Shown in pieces: positions 9,629 through 21,933 of a DNA stretch of 64,000 nt. Numbering within the stretch: the first letter of the stretch is position 1; each line of letters begins with the position of its first letter. A program made the translations under genes and the position numbers. This DNA comes from Chelydra serpentina (Eukaryota; Chordata; Testudines; Chelydridae): contig JBAIAC010000018.1 in assembly GCA_037349315.1 (NCBI GenBank), positions 5,146,001 to 5,210,000 of the forward strand, given 5' to 3'. The notes under the pieces were generated by a model. The model had not been told where the DNA came from, did not search any database, and saw only the letters and a program-made list of their open reading frames with translations.

Positions 9629-12200
9629 AATGCTCATTTGGATGAGTCCCATGTCTCCCCAACACATTCTGAAGGTCCTGCTGCAAAGTTTACATGGAGC
9701 CCACCTGTGACCTCTTCCCAGCAGACCATTCTGATCAGGTTCTTGTGGAGCTGGCATACATGGTAGTAAAGGGTCAATGAATATAGAACACAACCAGGAT
9801 TTGTCTCTTTGGTAATAAGCACTTTCAGCAAAATGCATTTATATTTTGGTTTAATTCAATGATTGTGTTAGGTCAAGATCTGCTTCATTGTTCATTGCAC
9901 ATAAGAGCAAACAGTTTTCAGGAGTCTCAGTTCCAGGTAAGCAAGATGTTTTACAGGAAAAGGCTGAGGAAGGCAGGGATAAATCACAGGATGCAGGGAA
10001 TTATACTTCTCTTGTCTTCTAAGGCCACTCATATATCATATCACTTCACATTGCTGGATTAATGATCAGGCATGTCAGGACTTTGTTCTGGGGCTACATC
10101 CAGCAAAGTCACAAGCTTTTCAATACCATAAAAGTCTGCGAAATTAAATATGACCAAGATATTTAGGGTGGTCTGGGAAGGGGGAAGGAGTGAAGATTAA
10201 AATGAATAAAACAACATTCCTATTCCAAAACAACAAAAACCCCATCTGAATATCTGCTATATGTGTGTCAATAATACGTTTTCTCTCTTTCCAACAAAAG
10301 CTATTTTTGTGCATTCTTCAATCTGTTGTTAAGATCTGTGTCTTACTCTTAAAGTAAATATTTATTGCAGGGCTTTTTTACTATACGTTTTCTTCCAAAA
10401 GCTGACATACGGTATCTGTGGATGAACCGTGATAAGGAAAAGCAGTTGCTAAATAAATAAGTTGTTCCTTGTGCAAGCAAATAATGATGATGATACAACT
10501 GTAGTACACAGCTCTACGCTATTTCTTTGGTGGTGTTCCTGCACAGGATCCATGTGTCTTTAGAGGTGGGTCTGAGCTGTAAGACTGAGATCTAAGATCA
10601 GATAATCTCAAAGGTCTGTATCGTTTGGATTCATGGTTACTGAACCTTAGTTCATGACCCTGCAAATCTGTGTCTCAGACCATGCATCAGATTTTGTTTC
10701 TACTTTGCTATCTTTGCTCTACAATAACATTGGCCATATCATTTCCCATTCTTTCCTTCTTTCACTTCCATCTTCCTGCTGCCTTCCCTGCTCTCCTGTA
10801 TGTATGGAATAAATTCGTAATCCCAGTATACCAACCCCTTTTCCTCTCCATGTTCAATTCTACCAAAAAATCTCACTTTTTCTGCAAAGTTAAACACTCT
10901 TATCAGTCAAAAGCCTGTGCCACTCCAACACTATACAACAAGAGAAGAAGGTTGGATATAATACTATATTCCCTATGTTAATACATTCCTTTTAGTCCTC
11001 CGCTGCTTCTTGACTTATCTCTGTCTGTCTTTTTGGCCCTAGTATTACAATCAGATCTGTGCTGAGGGATCCGTACATGATTTCAATGGGATTCCACATA
11101 AGTGTAAGGGTCTGTCCGCACAGACCTGATTGCAGGATCAGAACTTCTAATGGTAAGATTCTTGGATGTAAGAATCAATAGGAGACCCCAGGTTGATATC
11201 AACCAACTGATGACTACAGTAATTTATGTGACTGGGGGTTTGATTATGCCTACGAGTTTATCTTTTCCATTTCACTGTAGCAGTGACTCTTGATTTGAAA
11301 AATATTGCTGCTAAGAAGATAGGTTCAAAACTCCTGGTGCTCTATCTTGGTGGTTTACTTTGGGAAAAGAGGAAGTCTTTTACACATGCTTAGACACATG
11401 GAAGAGGTTAGTGGGTATTTTTTGTGTGTGTGTGTTATGTTCTCCTTCTTACATTTGAACTTGCAAATTTTATCAGTATAAAAAATTAGGTTGGGGATAT
11501 CAATAGTTTATTTCTACATTTTTTAAAAAGGCCTCTTGCACTCTTTTTTTCTTTTATATTTTGCCTTCTATGTTTGGGTCCTTTAAGTGGAATAATTCTT
11601 CTGAAAAATGAAAAAAAAATGGAAGGTTTACCCAGAAGGGACAAGATCAATGAAACAAGATCCGAGATTATCACACCTTAATCTAGCCAATCTGGATTAT
11701 TTTGGAGCTAATATTGTTGCTTCTTATAGGCTTTTGTGCTTCTAAACTATGCTTTCCACTGGAAGGACTCCAAAAACCTTTGATTCTGTTCTCATAACAC
11801 AATGAAATGTACAGACATTGTACGTACTTCTGTTTTAAAAGAGTCTGCCAGCTTTTGAGATATTCCCTATGTTTAAAGAGGGATACACTGATAGAACCAG
11901 TAAGATCACTCACTGTTAAAAAATGTTTAAGTGCACCTACTGTTTGGTAGGTTTTCTGTTATTTCGTCTGCTAATGTAGGAATATTATTACAAAGACCTT
12001 TACTTTGAATTTTTACCGTGAAATTACAAAGAGCGAAAGAGAGAAATATTGTGTGATTTGTTACAGGATTCTTGTTAGTCTAAAAAATATTGAAATGTCA
12101 TGTGTTTATTTGGATGGTAGGCAATCAGATTAGAGTATGACATATGTTGCTCTTGCTCAAAGAAGCCAATATTCTATAAAGTTAGAAGTTTACACATTTA
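9629..12200. other. Unassigned stretch with a possible old LINE remnant
   Basis: No gene is supported. At about 10690-10980 a 103-codon frame contains PALLYVWNKF, which faintly resembles the conserved A-LWN motif near the C-terminus of L2/CR1-type ORF2. The pyrimidine-rich base pattern there is also like a LINE ORF remnant. This is only a suspicion. The remainder is AT-rich with no recognisable feature. Confidence 0.35.
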
Positions 12201-12272
12201 GGCCTGATCCAAAGCCCATTTGAAGTCATTTGGAGTCTTTCCATTCACATCAGTAGACTTTGGATTAGACTC
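12201..12272. mobile_element. Degenerate palindromic amniote MITE-like element
   Basis: It starts GGCCTGATCCAAAGCCCATT and ends CTTTGGATTAGACTC, so the ends are imperfect inverted repeats. The centre has GAAGTCATTTGGAGTC, a decayed form of the near-symmetrical CCATTGAAGTCAATGG core seen in several other places in this window. It is small, noncoding and probably ancient. Confidence 0.6.
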
Positions 12273-13062
12273 ATGTTGTATATTTTGGATTGCAATTGAT
12301 TTTTATATTTTGGGGGGGAAGAGAACTTAATTATTTTTGTAAATAAATATTAACGTATTGATTTCTGGGGTCTGTAAACTGTGTCTGCCACACATTGATA
12401 TTCTAGAAGCCTATGTGATTAAACTGGAAAATTGGAGGTAAGGGCTCCACTGTAGCTCAAAATGCCAAAGGTCTGATGCCAAGCTGCACAAGGTCAAGAG
12501 GTGGTAATTAACCTCACTTTCCTGGTGATAGTACTGGAGGTCACTGGAAATTCCCTTAGTCATAAAAATAAAAATAAATCCAAGCCTAAAGGGAAAGCTA
12601 AACTGAATTCTTGTTAAATCTCAAGGTTTCTAGAGCTGAAATATTGCAGTCTTAGGCTGATCAGTGCAGTCTTGGCTCTGTCATTCAGGTGTTTGGTATT
12701 TAACGTTGGACTTGGTGCATAAAGTTGACTGATTAGGAGGAACAGCGAAGAATCAGTCACAGATCTTTTGCATAGAGATTTTTGTTCAATTTTCACTGTG
12801 CTGTATTGTCTTTAATCTATTGTGAAGCAAATCACGTAGTTGATTCATTGCCCTTTTCAGTTCAGCAACAATACTAGATTCAGTTTCTCTTTCTGTGTAG
12901 CCTACTGAGATCTATGGGCTTGATAAAACTTTCTTGACTTGGTCCAGGTTCTCTTTTAGGCATGGTGGAGCCAGAACTGAAGGACACCCTTCGCTACAAA
13001 TGAAATAACCCAGCTTGAATGAATCAAGATGAGAGGAAATAATTTAAAATATTGAATTATAA
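12273..13062. other. Unassigned noncoding stretch
   Basis: No gene or repeat recognised; AT-rich, with a G-run near 12313. Short frames only. Confidence 0.5.
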
Positions 13063-13504
13063 GTAGAACTGGTGGGAAAACTGTCAAGTGAACCATTTTC
13101 CATCAGAAAATAGAGTTATGTCAAAATAGAAATGCTTAATGAACTTGTGTTGCTTTTGGTTATGTTTCCTTAAAAAAACAGAAGATTTTTTCAATGTCAC
13201 TTTGAAATTTTTTGAATGAAACATTTCAATTTTTCACTTTGGAAATTACTTTTCATTTTGAATTTTTGTAAAAAAAATCATTATATATTTAACATAATAC
13301 ACAAGTTTAAAAGTCAGAATTGAAACTTTTCAATTTTATTAAAATGAAACTTTTTGACCCACTGAAATGTAATTTTTTTTTCAGAATTTCCCTTGGCAGA
13401 GAATCTTGAAGTGTTTGGGTTTTGTACCAATTCAAAATGAAGCCAAGTTTTGAAATCTCGAAATCCTTCATGAAATAGAGTAGTTGTTCTCTGGCCAGCT
13501 CTGT
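13063..13504. mobile_element. AT-rich MITE-like element with AGAGCTGG-type ends
   Basis: The left end, AGAACTGGTGGGAAAAC, and the reverse complement of the right end, AGAGCTGGCCAGAGAA, agree at most positions. The interior is very AT-rich with many AAATTT and GAAAC phrases. A relative with the same type of ends (AGAGCTGTGCAAA and AGAGCTGGGCAAAA) lies at 46400-46757, and partial relatives at 52660-52987 and 31740-31890. No coding capacity. Superfamily not determined. Confidence 0.55.
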
Positions 13505-13573
13505 TCATAAGAACACAGAACTCAAACTTGTCACCTCCAACTGGTACAGCCACATCTGTACTAAAATTTCATA

Positions 13574-13660
13574 GTGCCAGATCCACATATGGTATAAATT
13601 GGCATAGCTCCATTGACTAAAATGAGCTATACTTATTTACAACAGCTAAGGATCTGGCCG
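13574..13660. mobile_element. Short fold-back element (GCCAGATCC ends)
   Basis: GCCAGATCC at 13576-13584 is the reverse complement of GGATCTGGC at 13650-13658. The central part GGCATAGCTCCATTGAC faces a decayed complement ATGAGCTATACTTATTT. The same lexicon (AGCTGGTGTAAATC-type, ATTGA symmetrical core) occurs elsewhere in the window. A small non-autonomous palindromic element fits. Confidence 0.6.
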
Positions 13661-15689
13661 ATATTTTTTAAAATATAGAATGAGTGCTGGGTATAGAACA
13701 GGTTTCCAGCCAATGGAAGCTGCATAAATAAAAGATATGGATGCCACTCTTAACCAACCTGGTAATTCATCAAATTGAGCACAGGCCCAAAATAGCAACA
13801 GGCTCTTCATAACAGCCTAGACGAGCCGAACGGCAAATCATCATTGTAGATACCCGAATCTGAGTTTAGCGCTTAAAAGCAATCTTGCATCTCTAACATG
13901 AAGACCTTGAAAGAGAACTTTCCAGCAGTGAAAGTCAGCTATTAAAGTATGCAGTATAAAAAGGGGGACTATAGTACAATAAAGATAAAAATATAACAGT
14001 GGGTGCTTAATTTAGACCCCCTGAAATCCCCTGAATAACCCATTCCCTGTCCTCTATCCAGTCTACTAAATGAGGCGTGCTCGATAATTACTGAATTATT
14101 CCTTTCAGCAGGGAGAGGGAAACATCAGTTCTAGGCTTTTGTTATTTTACATTCACCCACATTATCATTACTAGCTGTACCTAATAGGCTGATAAATGGA
14201 GTACTGCTACTGTCAGTGACTAAATGGCACTTAATGTTCCATTTTGAAGTTCAGGAAATCAGAAGTAGGTGGAGAGGCATTTGATGGCCATTTGTTCAGT
14301 GACACAGACTTATAATCAAGGAAATGTATGATGAAGGTTCAGTTACACAGAAGATTCTATCAGAAAATGTTGCTGTGAAATCATGCAATGTATGTAATCG
14401 CTTTAGGCACAATAACCCTTGACCTTATTATCACAACCTCTAAAAACAGTATTAAAAATAAATCCTATTTCCCTCGCTCTTGTCCCTGTAATATTATCTT
14501 GGTTTATATAATGGAAATGTAAAGGCTAATAGGTAGAGTGGGTTTACTTTATTGCAGTATGTAATGGACCACGTTATCTGCTGATATGAATTGGTGAGGC
14601 TCTCTTGTCTTCAGAGTGGAGCTGCATGAATTTACAGCAGTAGGAAATATGCCCCTATAATTAGACATATTTTCAAACACATCTAATGGTGGTAATGGAA
14701 TAAGTACACTTATGACACACCTGTGGAGAACTAGGATGGTCAATCCAGTTTAGTAGTGCTGAGACATATACGATAAAAAATCCTCTCATTACCTTGTGTC
14801 CACTGCCCTTAAGTATCTTCTGTCTTTGTATAAACCACTCAAGGATAAGCCCAGCCTTTGTGCCACTTATGGTTATAATCACACATAACTCTGCCGGCAT
14901 GAGCCATGGAACAGTATGTGTTTGGTCAGTTTGTTCATAGTGTTTCATCAGTGTTGTTTCATGAGGGGAAGAAAACAAAAATAGGAAAAAAAGAAAAACA
15001 TCAGGGGAAATCAAAGTGAGGAAAAAAGCATATTCTCTCTTGACTGAACAGAAGGATAGAAGAGGAGTGTAATGAAATGGCCTATAAATCTCCTCTTCCT
15101 ATATTACCTGTTTCTGCTTATCATCACCTCTGCAACAATCACTGTATACAGTGCTGCTTTAATTCCACCATTTCTGGAATCCTCATCCATATCTCTTCTT
15201 CTGACATTTTGATTCCTGTTTTTTTGGACCCCCGAACTCCCCAGACTCCCACATGTGCATAACTTGGATGACTACCTTCTCATGGAGATGGAATCCAGTT
15301 GCAAAGTTTAGATCTGTTTTCAATACTCTATGCTATGGAATTTCAAGATTCAGGGGTTTGATTCCAACTTTTTATAAAGCTAGGGAACATTTGCAAGACT
15401 GAGATCTGGATTTAGGTAAGGGTTTTGAAAATCCTCTTATGTAAAGTTGTTTGAATCTGGATTTTTGATTCAGGCCTTTCTCTCCTTCTCATATGTAGAA
15501 GGAAATTAGACCACATTGTTTCATTAGTATTAAGTAATGTGGCAGGCAGGCAGACTTTTATAAAGAGATCTTTATTATATATGCTGAATGGCCAGTGTTA
15601 GACAGTGAGGTTCTGTGGTTTAAGAGACAGCAGCTTGGCCTTTGCTTGCTTTTTTGAGCCCTGGTGTCACACTGAATTAGATCTCTTCT
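13661..15689. other. Unassigned noncoding stretch
   Basis: No supported gene. AT-rich, with frames up to about 113 codons on the minus strand (14673-15014) that show no domain. At 15300-15480 there are repeated phrases such as GATCTGGATT and GAATCTGGATTTTTGATTC, similar to those at about 20560-20790. They may be decayed copies of one unknown repeat. Confidence 0.4.
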
Positions 15690-16135
15690 TTCTCCAGTCC
15701 CATTCATTATAATATACATGTTGCCCTATCAATAGACAGCTCCACATTCATTTCACAGTCCAGTTCAAAATCGTCCACTTTGTTACTGACATCATGAATC
15801 TTTTCTCTCCTTATGCCTCCCTGCTCCATCCAGTTCTTTAAAATGGCCTTTCCTTTGTCCCACCACACCTATCTCACCAGTGTTGCTGAGAGATCCTTCT
15901 CCTCTGCAGTTCCTGCCCTCTGGAATACATTTCCTGATCCACATTCCTTTCCAGAGGGCCTACAAACAGAAAAAAGAAAAATAAACAATGATAATTTAAC
16001 TAAGGAGAGTAGATTCCTCGGGTTCTTCCCATGAGTGTTGTCTTATTTGTACATCTTTTAAATTGTCTTGATATTTGTGTCTTGTATAGCATTGAGCATA
16101 CTGTCAATATTTACCAAATAATACTAACTAACAAT
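15690..16135 (+). mobile_element. L2-like LINE 3' end
   Basis: A frame at 15813-16034 contains SVAERSFSSAVPALWNTFPD, matching the conserved C-terminal pattern of L2/CR1-group ORF2 (AER-FS-A-P-LWN-LP). Downstream sequence TTTGTGTCTTGTATAGCATTGAGCATA followed by AATAATACTAAC resembles an L2 3' UTR and tail. It is truncated, with the frame open only locally. The 20-residue match is the strongest evidence; the upstream border is approximate. Confidence 0.7.
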
Positions 16136-16257
16136 AATCCCAAACATACCTATGGGAAGAAGAGACTCTGTGACCTACTATAAAAGAAGTCTTCAAATTA
16201 ATGAGGGGACTGAACACAATTGATGATTTCATACTTATTTTGATGAGAAAAAAACTA

Positions 16258-16525
16258 ATGGCCTTAATTCTGGGCCCACTGAAGTCAATGCCAAAACTCC
16301 CGTTGACGTCAAGAGGGTCAAGATATGTACGAACCTTTTACTACTTCATGTATCTTCGTCAGCCCCACAATTTCTTCCTATGCTATCATAATAATTACCA
16401 TAAGCAATATCTCAGACAACGTCTGTATAAAGTTTTTAATATATGCAAAAAGAAGGGTGTTTTGTTTTAATTGAAGTCAATGGGAGTTGTGAGATTCCTC
16501 AGTAACTTACAGGATTTAGCCCCCT
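16258..16525. repeat. Two decayed copies of the symmetrical ATTGAAGTCAATGG element
   Basis: At 16273-16311 TGGGCCCACTGAAGTCAATG is followed by CTCCCGTTGACGTCAA, the usual two-sided core of these palindromic elements. A second piece at 16471-16525 has TTGAAGTCAATGGGAGTTGT. Both are short and old. Confidence 0.5.
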
Positions 16526-17400
16526 AATAGTATTTGCAGTAATTAAGCACACTAATTAAATAACAAAATGATAATGACAAAATGATCATCAAGGACTCAA
16601 ATAAATGACTAATTGTAGAACTTAAGAAAATCCTCTCTCAACCTTCTCCAACCCACTCCTTAGGGAAAAAAACTGCTCCCCACTTTAGATATGTTTCCTG
16701 ATACTCTCTCTGTCTTTGCATCATCTTGAATATTGGTTAGGTTATTCAACATTTTATATATTTGACTTTCCACACTCAATTCACTTTGTGTTCTCTTAAA
16801 AGTACTTAGAACATATTAGGAAGCAGGACTTTCTCATGAGCCTATGCCTCTGCTCCTGCTGCACCCATTTATCCCTGAGTTTGTCGGAGCAACTTCAGCC
16901 TTGGGCAATTTGTAGTATGAAAATCTTGATAAAAGTACTGCTCCTGCTCCCCATTGAAGGGGTTTTGATTTTTAGTCCGGTGAGAGAAGGATCAGGCCTG
17001 AGGTCTATCAGTTCATTTTACTTCGGGTCACATTGGGAGCAGAAAAACGTCCACTGGCTTTTGGAAAGAAATGTAAGCATCTGTAAACACGGTTACCAAA
17101 TCCCAAGGTTCTTGCTGAGTTTTTACTCTGTCCTCACTTAGGCAAGAAATTCAGCCTAGTCAATGAGAGCTCTTCCTGCTTCCAAATGGGTAAGAAATAC
17201 CATAGGCATTTTTCTCTGAGTATTTATTATTGATTATTGCTATTATTACTTAATATTAAAAATGCAGGCATGCCAAAAGGTCCTAATCAGAATCAAGTGC
17301 CTGTTTGGTAGGCTCGGCACAAACGCGTAAAAGCTACCAGAAGAAGGATAATGCCTCTGGGCACTCCCACTGTTGTGGATCCCCTTAGTGCTGCTTAGAG
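16526..17400. other. Unassigned noncoding stretch
   Basis: No gene or clear repeat. The 101-codon frame at 16836-17141 has no recognisable motif. Confidence 0.5.
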
Positions 17401-17545
17401 CCCCAAGGTACTTAAGCACATCTATAATTGTAAGTGCCTGAGTGGTCCCTCACATGCCTAACAAGTAGATCCATTGCAGTCCGTGAGACTAATCATGTGC
17501 TTAATTTAGGCACATGCTAAGAATCTTGCTGAATTGAAGCCAAAG
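17401..17545. mobile_element. Decayed palindromic element with TTAAGCACAT motifs
   Basis: GTACTTAAGCACATCTATAA is followed by CTCACATGCC, ATCCATTGCAGTCCGTGAGA, then CATGTGCTTAATTTAGGCAC and CTTGCTGAATTGAAGCC. This word order is shared with elements at 31070-31175, 32350-32400 and 58454-58515, so it is a dispersed family of non-autonomous elements. The copy is strongly diverged. Confidence 0.45.
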
Positions 17546-19480
17546 CGAGCAGCGGCTTAAACAGCCATAATATAGTCCAAACATCAGCAAAGCAAGAAGG
17601 CTCTTTTATGGTTTATTATCGATTCTGTTAAGGTTTATTATTTACCACCTAAGTAATATCCATCAGTGAAAATAATTTTTTAAAATAAATACATAATGAG
17701 AATGGAGCTGCCTTATGATATGGATGTTAGCAGCACTTAGAAAGGAAAAAGCTCTCCAAGTCACTGTTCAATTTGTCTTTTGTGAGTTATGAATCTTTCT
17801 TCCACTGATGGTAGAAACATTCCTACCTGGGTATATAACATCATTATGTATTTCTCTTCATATCTATGCATTTAACTTTCCACTTTTTGTGTCAATGATG
17901 ATAAAACAAATGTTTATAAAAGCACAGGATCTAAGAATATTTTCTTGGCCTTTCATAAGTAGTTTGCAGAGTATGAGTTCAGTAGACTGATTGCTGTGAT
18001 CATCAGTATACAATATACAGTGCGTAACAGCTCTTTCTGCTCTTATCTGTAATGTTATTTTGTGGATAGGATTGTTGTCATCAGGATTGCCAGCAGATAG
18101 CTGATTTCAAAGTTTTCCTTTCTAGCTTCTCATGCATTACTTCATGTCACATTATCTCATCTAACAAGCCAGCATAATGTCTGATAACACTGTGTGTATT
18201 TAACTTATGGAAAAGCTTTTATCCTGGGCTGGAAAGCTGCTATCAACTTTGATACTATCTGACTCCAAATTTGGGGCAGATGGAAGCACAAATGGGGTGT
18301 CGGTGAGAAGAAGGGAATTCTTAACACTTATAAGCAGCTCTACATCTGTGCTATTTGTTTAAAAAAAGAACATATTGTACAGCTAAGGAGGAAATTATTA
18401 TACTGATCTGAATAATGTAAGATTAAGAGGCATATATCCGGTACTGTGAAATCTTCAAATGGTTGAAGGGGGAAAATAAGTATTGTAGATTAAAGCATCG
18501 TGTGCAATGTGCTGAATTACCTGTGGGAGATCTGAGTACCTGCAAACATAACCCACTTATCTCCCTAGAAACCCAGAGGAAAATATTGCATAGCAGGAAT
18601 GCTAAAATGTAAAGAACATAAGTCTTTTTTTTTTTAAACCACTGAAGCAGGAAAAGAATAGAATTAGTAACCAACAAACCTCAATAAAAACACAACCATT
18701 TTAAGCTGTGGTCTTTGTAAACTGCAGCGTTTTGAATTTCCCAGTTGTCTCCACATGCTGCTTTCCAGTGAGGCTAGGTAAAAAATAAAATCCTCAAGGC
18801 TATGCTATTTCAAATGATACTGCACATCATGAGGCGATGTACCACCGTGTTAAATATGTGTTGTGCCATGACACATTCTGACCCAGGACAGACTTTTTAT
18901 TATTATTATGCTTTTCTGTTGCACCTGGACTTTCAAGCAGTCATATTCACATCGCCAACCCCTTTTCTTACAGTCTGTTCAGTACCTTTAACTAGATTGC
19001 TTTGAGAACTAAACTAGTCTTGTCTCCCATTTTAGCCCCTTACCATGGAGTATTAGTTTTATGGTTAATAACCATATATGTATGTATTTTGTGACACTGT
19101 TGCTCAGGCAAAATGGTATTTTAATCAACCTTGAATAACAGAGGACAAAAGCAGAATCCATTGGCCCTTGACTTACAACCTTTCGGAAAGTGTCTTTGCC
19201 TTATTTCCTTCAAAGTTTCTAAGCAAAGGAAAGGACAACAGCAGGATTTTTCAGCCACATGCTCGTTTATTGGCAAAGGAATACATGAAGGTCATTGAAA
19301 AGCTCGAATGGAAGGAATTCTTCTCGAGTGAAGCATCTGATTCTGTAGGAGTTTTGTCCTTGGTTGGTTTAAATGTGATGCTGCAGAGTGAGGCGAGGAG
19401 TTCAAAGCAAGACAGAGACAAAGCTAACTAAAATAGAACATCTGCAACCTCTCCTTAAGGGATTTGCTAATATTTATCTG
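17546..19480. other. Unassigned noncoding stretch
   Basis: No gene supported. An 87-codon frame at 19168-19431 has a charged, coding-like composition but no family resemblance and no start or splice context. A T-run lies at 18627-18636. No identifiable repeat. Confidence 0.45.
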
Positions 19481-19518
19481 TCTCTCTCTCTCTCTCTCTC
19501 TCTTTTGTTGTTGTTGTT
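19481..19518. repeat. (TC)n plus (TTG)n compound microsatellite
   Basis: About 22 bases of TC dinucleotide run directly into TTTTGTTGTTGTTGTTG. A typical compound simple repeat, and it could be length-polymorphic. Confidence 0.9.
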
Positions 19519-20797
19519 GATGAAAATAGTGATGTCTGTTGAGGAAAAGCTATACAAGCAGATTCACATCCTTTGGGTATGCGGGGACTTTTGTTCTTTA
19601 CACAGGCACCTTCAGGAGAAATCAGAATAGAATTCCAAATGCTAAGCATTTAAGTGATTTTTTTTGAATTGTTCTCAATATCATACGATATTTCCAGAGC
19701 TTACTTGAAGAATTGTTACACTAGCACCACAGGAAATATCCTAAAAGGGAAATGTTACTTTGTAATACAAGAGATATTGTCTGGTTGGGCTGTACTTTAA
19801 AATAAATAAATAAGCAATACTTAAAAGAAGTGAAATGATTCCAATCTGAACAAAGTGTCATGGTTGTTCCCAGAAGTATCACAACATAGGAACATGGGAA
19901 TACAAGATAAAACTCTGCTGAAAATGGGTGTGTCCCTTGATAGCTTTAGTCAGCTATGGCAGGAAAAACAAAGACATTTCTCGCTGTGTAATAGTAGTGT
20001 ACACTGGGCAGGAATAAAGGAATAAATTTAGGGAAGTCACACTGACTTAATAATATAATGCAAATTTCCATTTGCTCTAGTGAAACCATGAAAACCCTCC
20101 CTAATCTACAGCAGTTTTAGTTACTCTTTTAATGGTGCTTATTGCCAATTTGCCTGCTTTTTGATATGTAAAAGAGTTTTCGATAGGATATTGCGATTGA
20201 AAATATATGAGCACAGCTTAGAGAGTATGACCTATGGTCAGGATCTTATACTGGGGGCATCTATTTTTTTTTAAAAAGTTCTGTAATAAAAGGTGGTTCA
20301 GCTTGAAATGTCATCTGATTCCACGTAATGGTTGTGAACAGTAAAATATTTCAGGAGAGACGGAGCAGTAAGCGAACAAATTAGTAAATTCAGGTCAAAC
20401 ATTGTGCGATGAGCCATAATTTTTGGAATGGGTACAATGATACCAATCTGCAGAAGAAACAACAGGACCGTTAGAATCTTATTAATTTGTGATCATGCTA
20501 CCTGCAATCCAAACGAAGTAAAAAAATGTGGCTTTGGGGCTATGTCCCCCATACTGAACTGATATAAAAACTGAAATGAAAATGAATGGAAATAAAAACA
20601 TGGATCCAAACACATCAAAACTTCAGGACAGTTGGAATCTAAATCTAGATTTGAATCCAGATCTGAGGTTTGCAGCTAGTCTTTTGGTAAGATCAACCAA
20701 GTCAAAAATATGGATTTGATTCTTCCACCAAATTATGGGACAGTTTCAATCTGAATCCAAACTTTGTAGTTTAGGCTCAAACCAAAATAATACAGAG
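19519..20797. other. Unassigned noncoding stretch
   Basis: No gene. Around 20560-20790 the words GAATCTAAATCTAGATTTGA and CCAGATCTGAGG recur in forms like those at 15300-15480. This hints at one old unknown repeat family, which I cannot delimit. Confidence 0.4.
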
Positions 20798-21030
20798 GCG
20801 TTATGATCTAGTGGTCTCTGATCCAGGAACATCTGAATTCTAATGGCAGCTCTAGTATTAACTCCTTCTATGACCTTGGGCAAGTAACCTGACCCCTCCG
20901 CCTACCCCATCTCTTAAATTGGGATAATGATTTCTACCTTCCTTGCAGGAGGGGTTTTTGAGAATTAATCATTTAATGCTTGTAAAGTGCTTTGAGGATG
21001 AAAAATGCTAAGTGCTAAGTATTATTATTA
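20798..21030 (+). mobile_element. MIR-type CORE-SINE
   Basis: The usual order is visible: TGATCTAGTGGTCTCTGATC in the head, GACCTTGGGCAAGTAACCTG in the core, AATTGGGATAATGATTTCTACC, TGTAAAGTGCTTTGAGGATG and a TATTATTATTA tail. Near full length and diverged. Noncoding relic. Confidence 0.85.
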
Positions 21031-21621
21031 CTGTATATATCATGGATAAGTTCTTGAAATAAAGTCACATTGTCCTTTTCCCCCTGTTCTGGCATACAAT
21101 CAGAGTTAGCAGTGATGGGAGAAAGAGCCAAGAAGTGCAGAAATGGGAAAACTGTGAGGCAGAGCAAGTACTGGGAGCTGAAGTGCATTTTCCTGGTGCT
21201 GCTAAGAGAAAGAGAGGCTGGGGAGCAGCAGAAATAGAGGGAAAAGAGAGAATATTAACATTCTCACAACAGGAGGAACGGATAGAAGGATCCTTGAATC
21301 CTTCTCAAACAGGTCCTCTGGGAAAGAGTAAAGGACTAATAGCACAGTGGAGAAGGTGGGTCCAGGTAAAGGTTGAGGGTCAGGTTGCTTGTAGACAGTT
21401 GAAGCCTGGCTGAATAAGGAGGCATGTTGAACCCGAGGGAAACCAGACTAATGGGAAGTTGCTGAGCTGGTACCAAGAGTTTAGACCTTTGTTGTGAGGA
21501 CTATACCTCCACCAGAGGGCAATATCTATGCACATCAGAAGCATTTGGCCTTACCACAGTTGATCAACCAAGTCATTGCTGGAATTTAGCTATATATTTT
21601 AGGTACTTCTATTACCCTCAC
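21031..21621. other. Unassigned stretch, purine-rich
   Basis: Purine-rich (AGAAAGAGAGGCTGG-type) sequence from about 21110 to 21400. A 92-codon frame (21135-21413) is low-complexity and carries no domain. It may be part of an LTR-like repeat comparable in base style to 3880-4490, but I could not align them. Confidence 0.35.
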
Positions 21622-21755
21622 TACTATAATACCCGCATTATCCCCATTTTTCAGATGAGGAAGTGAGGCACAGGATGGCTAAATGACTTGCCCAAGGTCA
21701 CACACATGTCTGTGGCAGAACCGACACTTCTGTGTCCCAGGCTAGTACCCGAACA
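21622..21755 (-). mobile_element. MIR-type SINE fragment, antisense
   Basis: Read on the plus strand it shows the reverse-strand MIR phrases ATTATCCCCATTTTTCAGAT, GAGGAAGTGAGGCACAGGAT, and TGACTTGCCCAAGGTCACAC. The head region beyond GGCAGAACCGAC is decayed. Confidence 0.85.
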
Positions 21756-21837
21756 GCACCAATCCCCGTCAGTGGCCCCAGCCAAGAAGTCCAAGGCCGG
21801 TAGGGAACGGTCTCCTACTTCCCGCAAGGGGAAGGAC

Positions 21838-21933
21838 AGGGCTATCTTTTACTTATGCATTTGCACAGTCTAGCTGTCTTGAATCATGCCTGGGGCTCCT
21901 AAGTGCTACAACAGTACAAAATAATAAATAAAA
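21838..21933 (+). mobile_element. L2-like LINE 3' tail
   Basis: GCCTGGGGCTCCTAAGTGCT, then ACAGTACAAAATAATAAATA. This matches the tail landmarks of the copies at 3234-3358 and 25422-25507. A short 5'-truncated fragment. Confidence 0.65.

Noticed and set aside
10670..10981. 103-codon frame with a possible LWN-like motif
   Set aside because: The resemblance to LINE ORF2 ends is too faint to annotate as a LINE; kept only as a note on the unassigned stretch.
16836..17141. 101-codon plus-strand frame
   Set aside because: No motif or context; AT-rich surroundings with stop codons in all nearby extensions.
19168..19431. 87-codon frame with charged, coding-like composition
   Set aside because: No family resemblance; no supporting splice sites or neighbouring exons.
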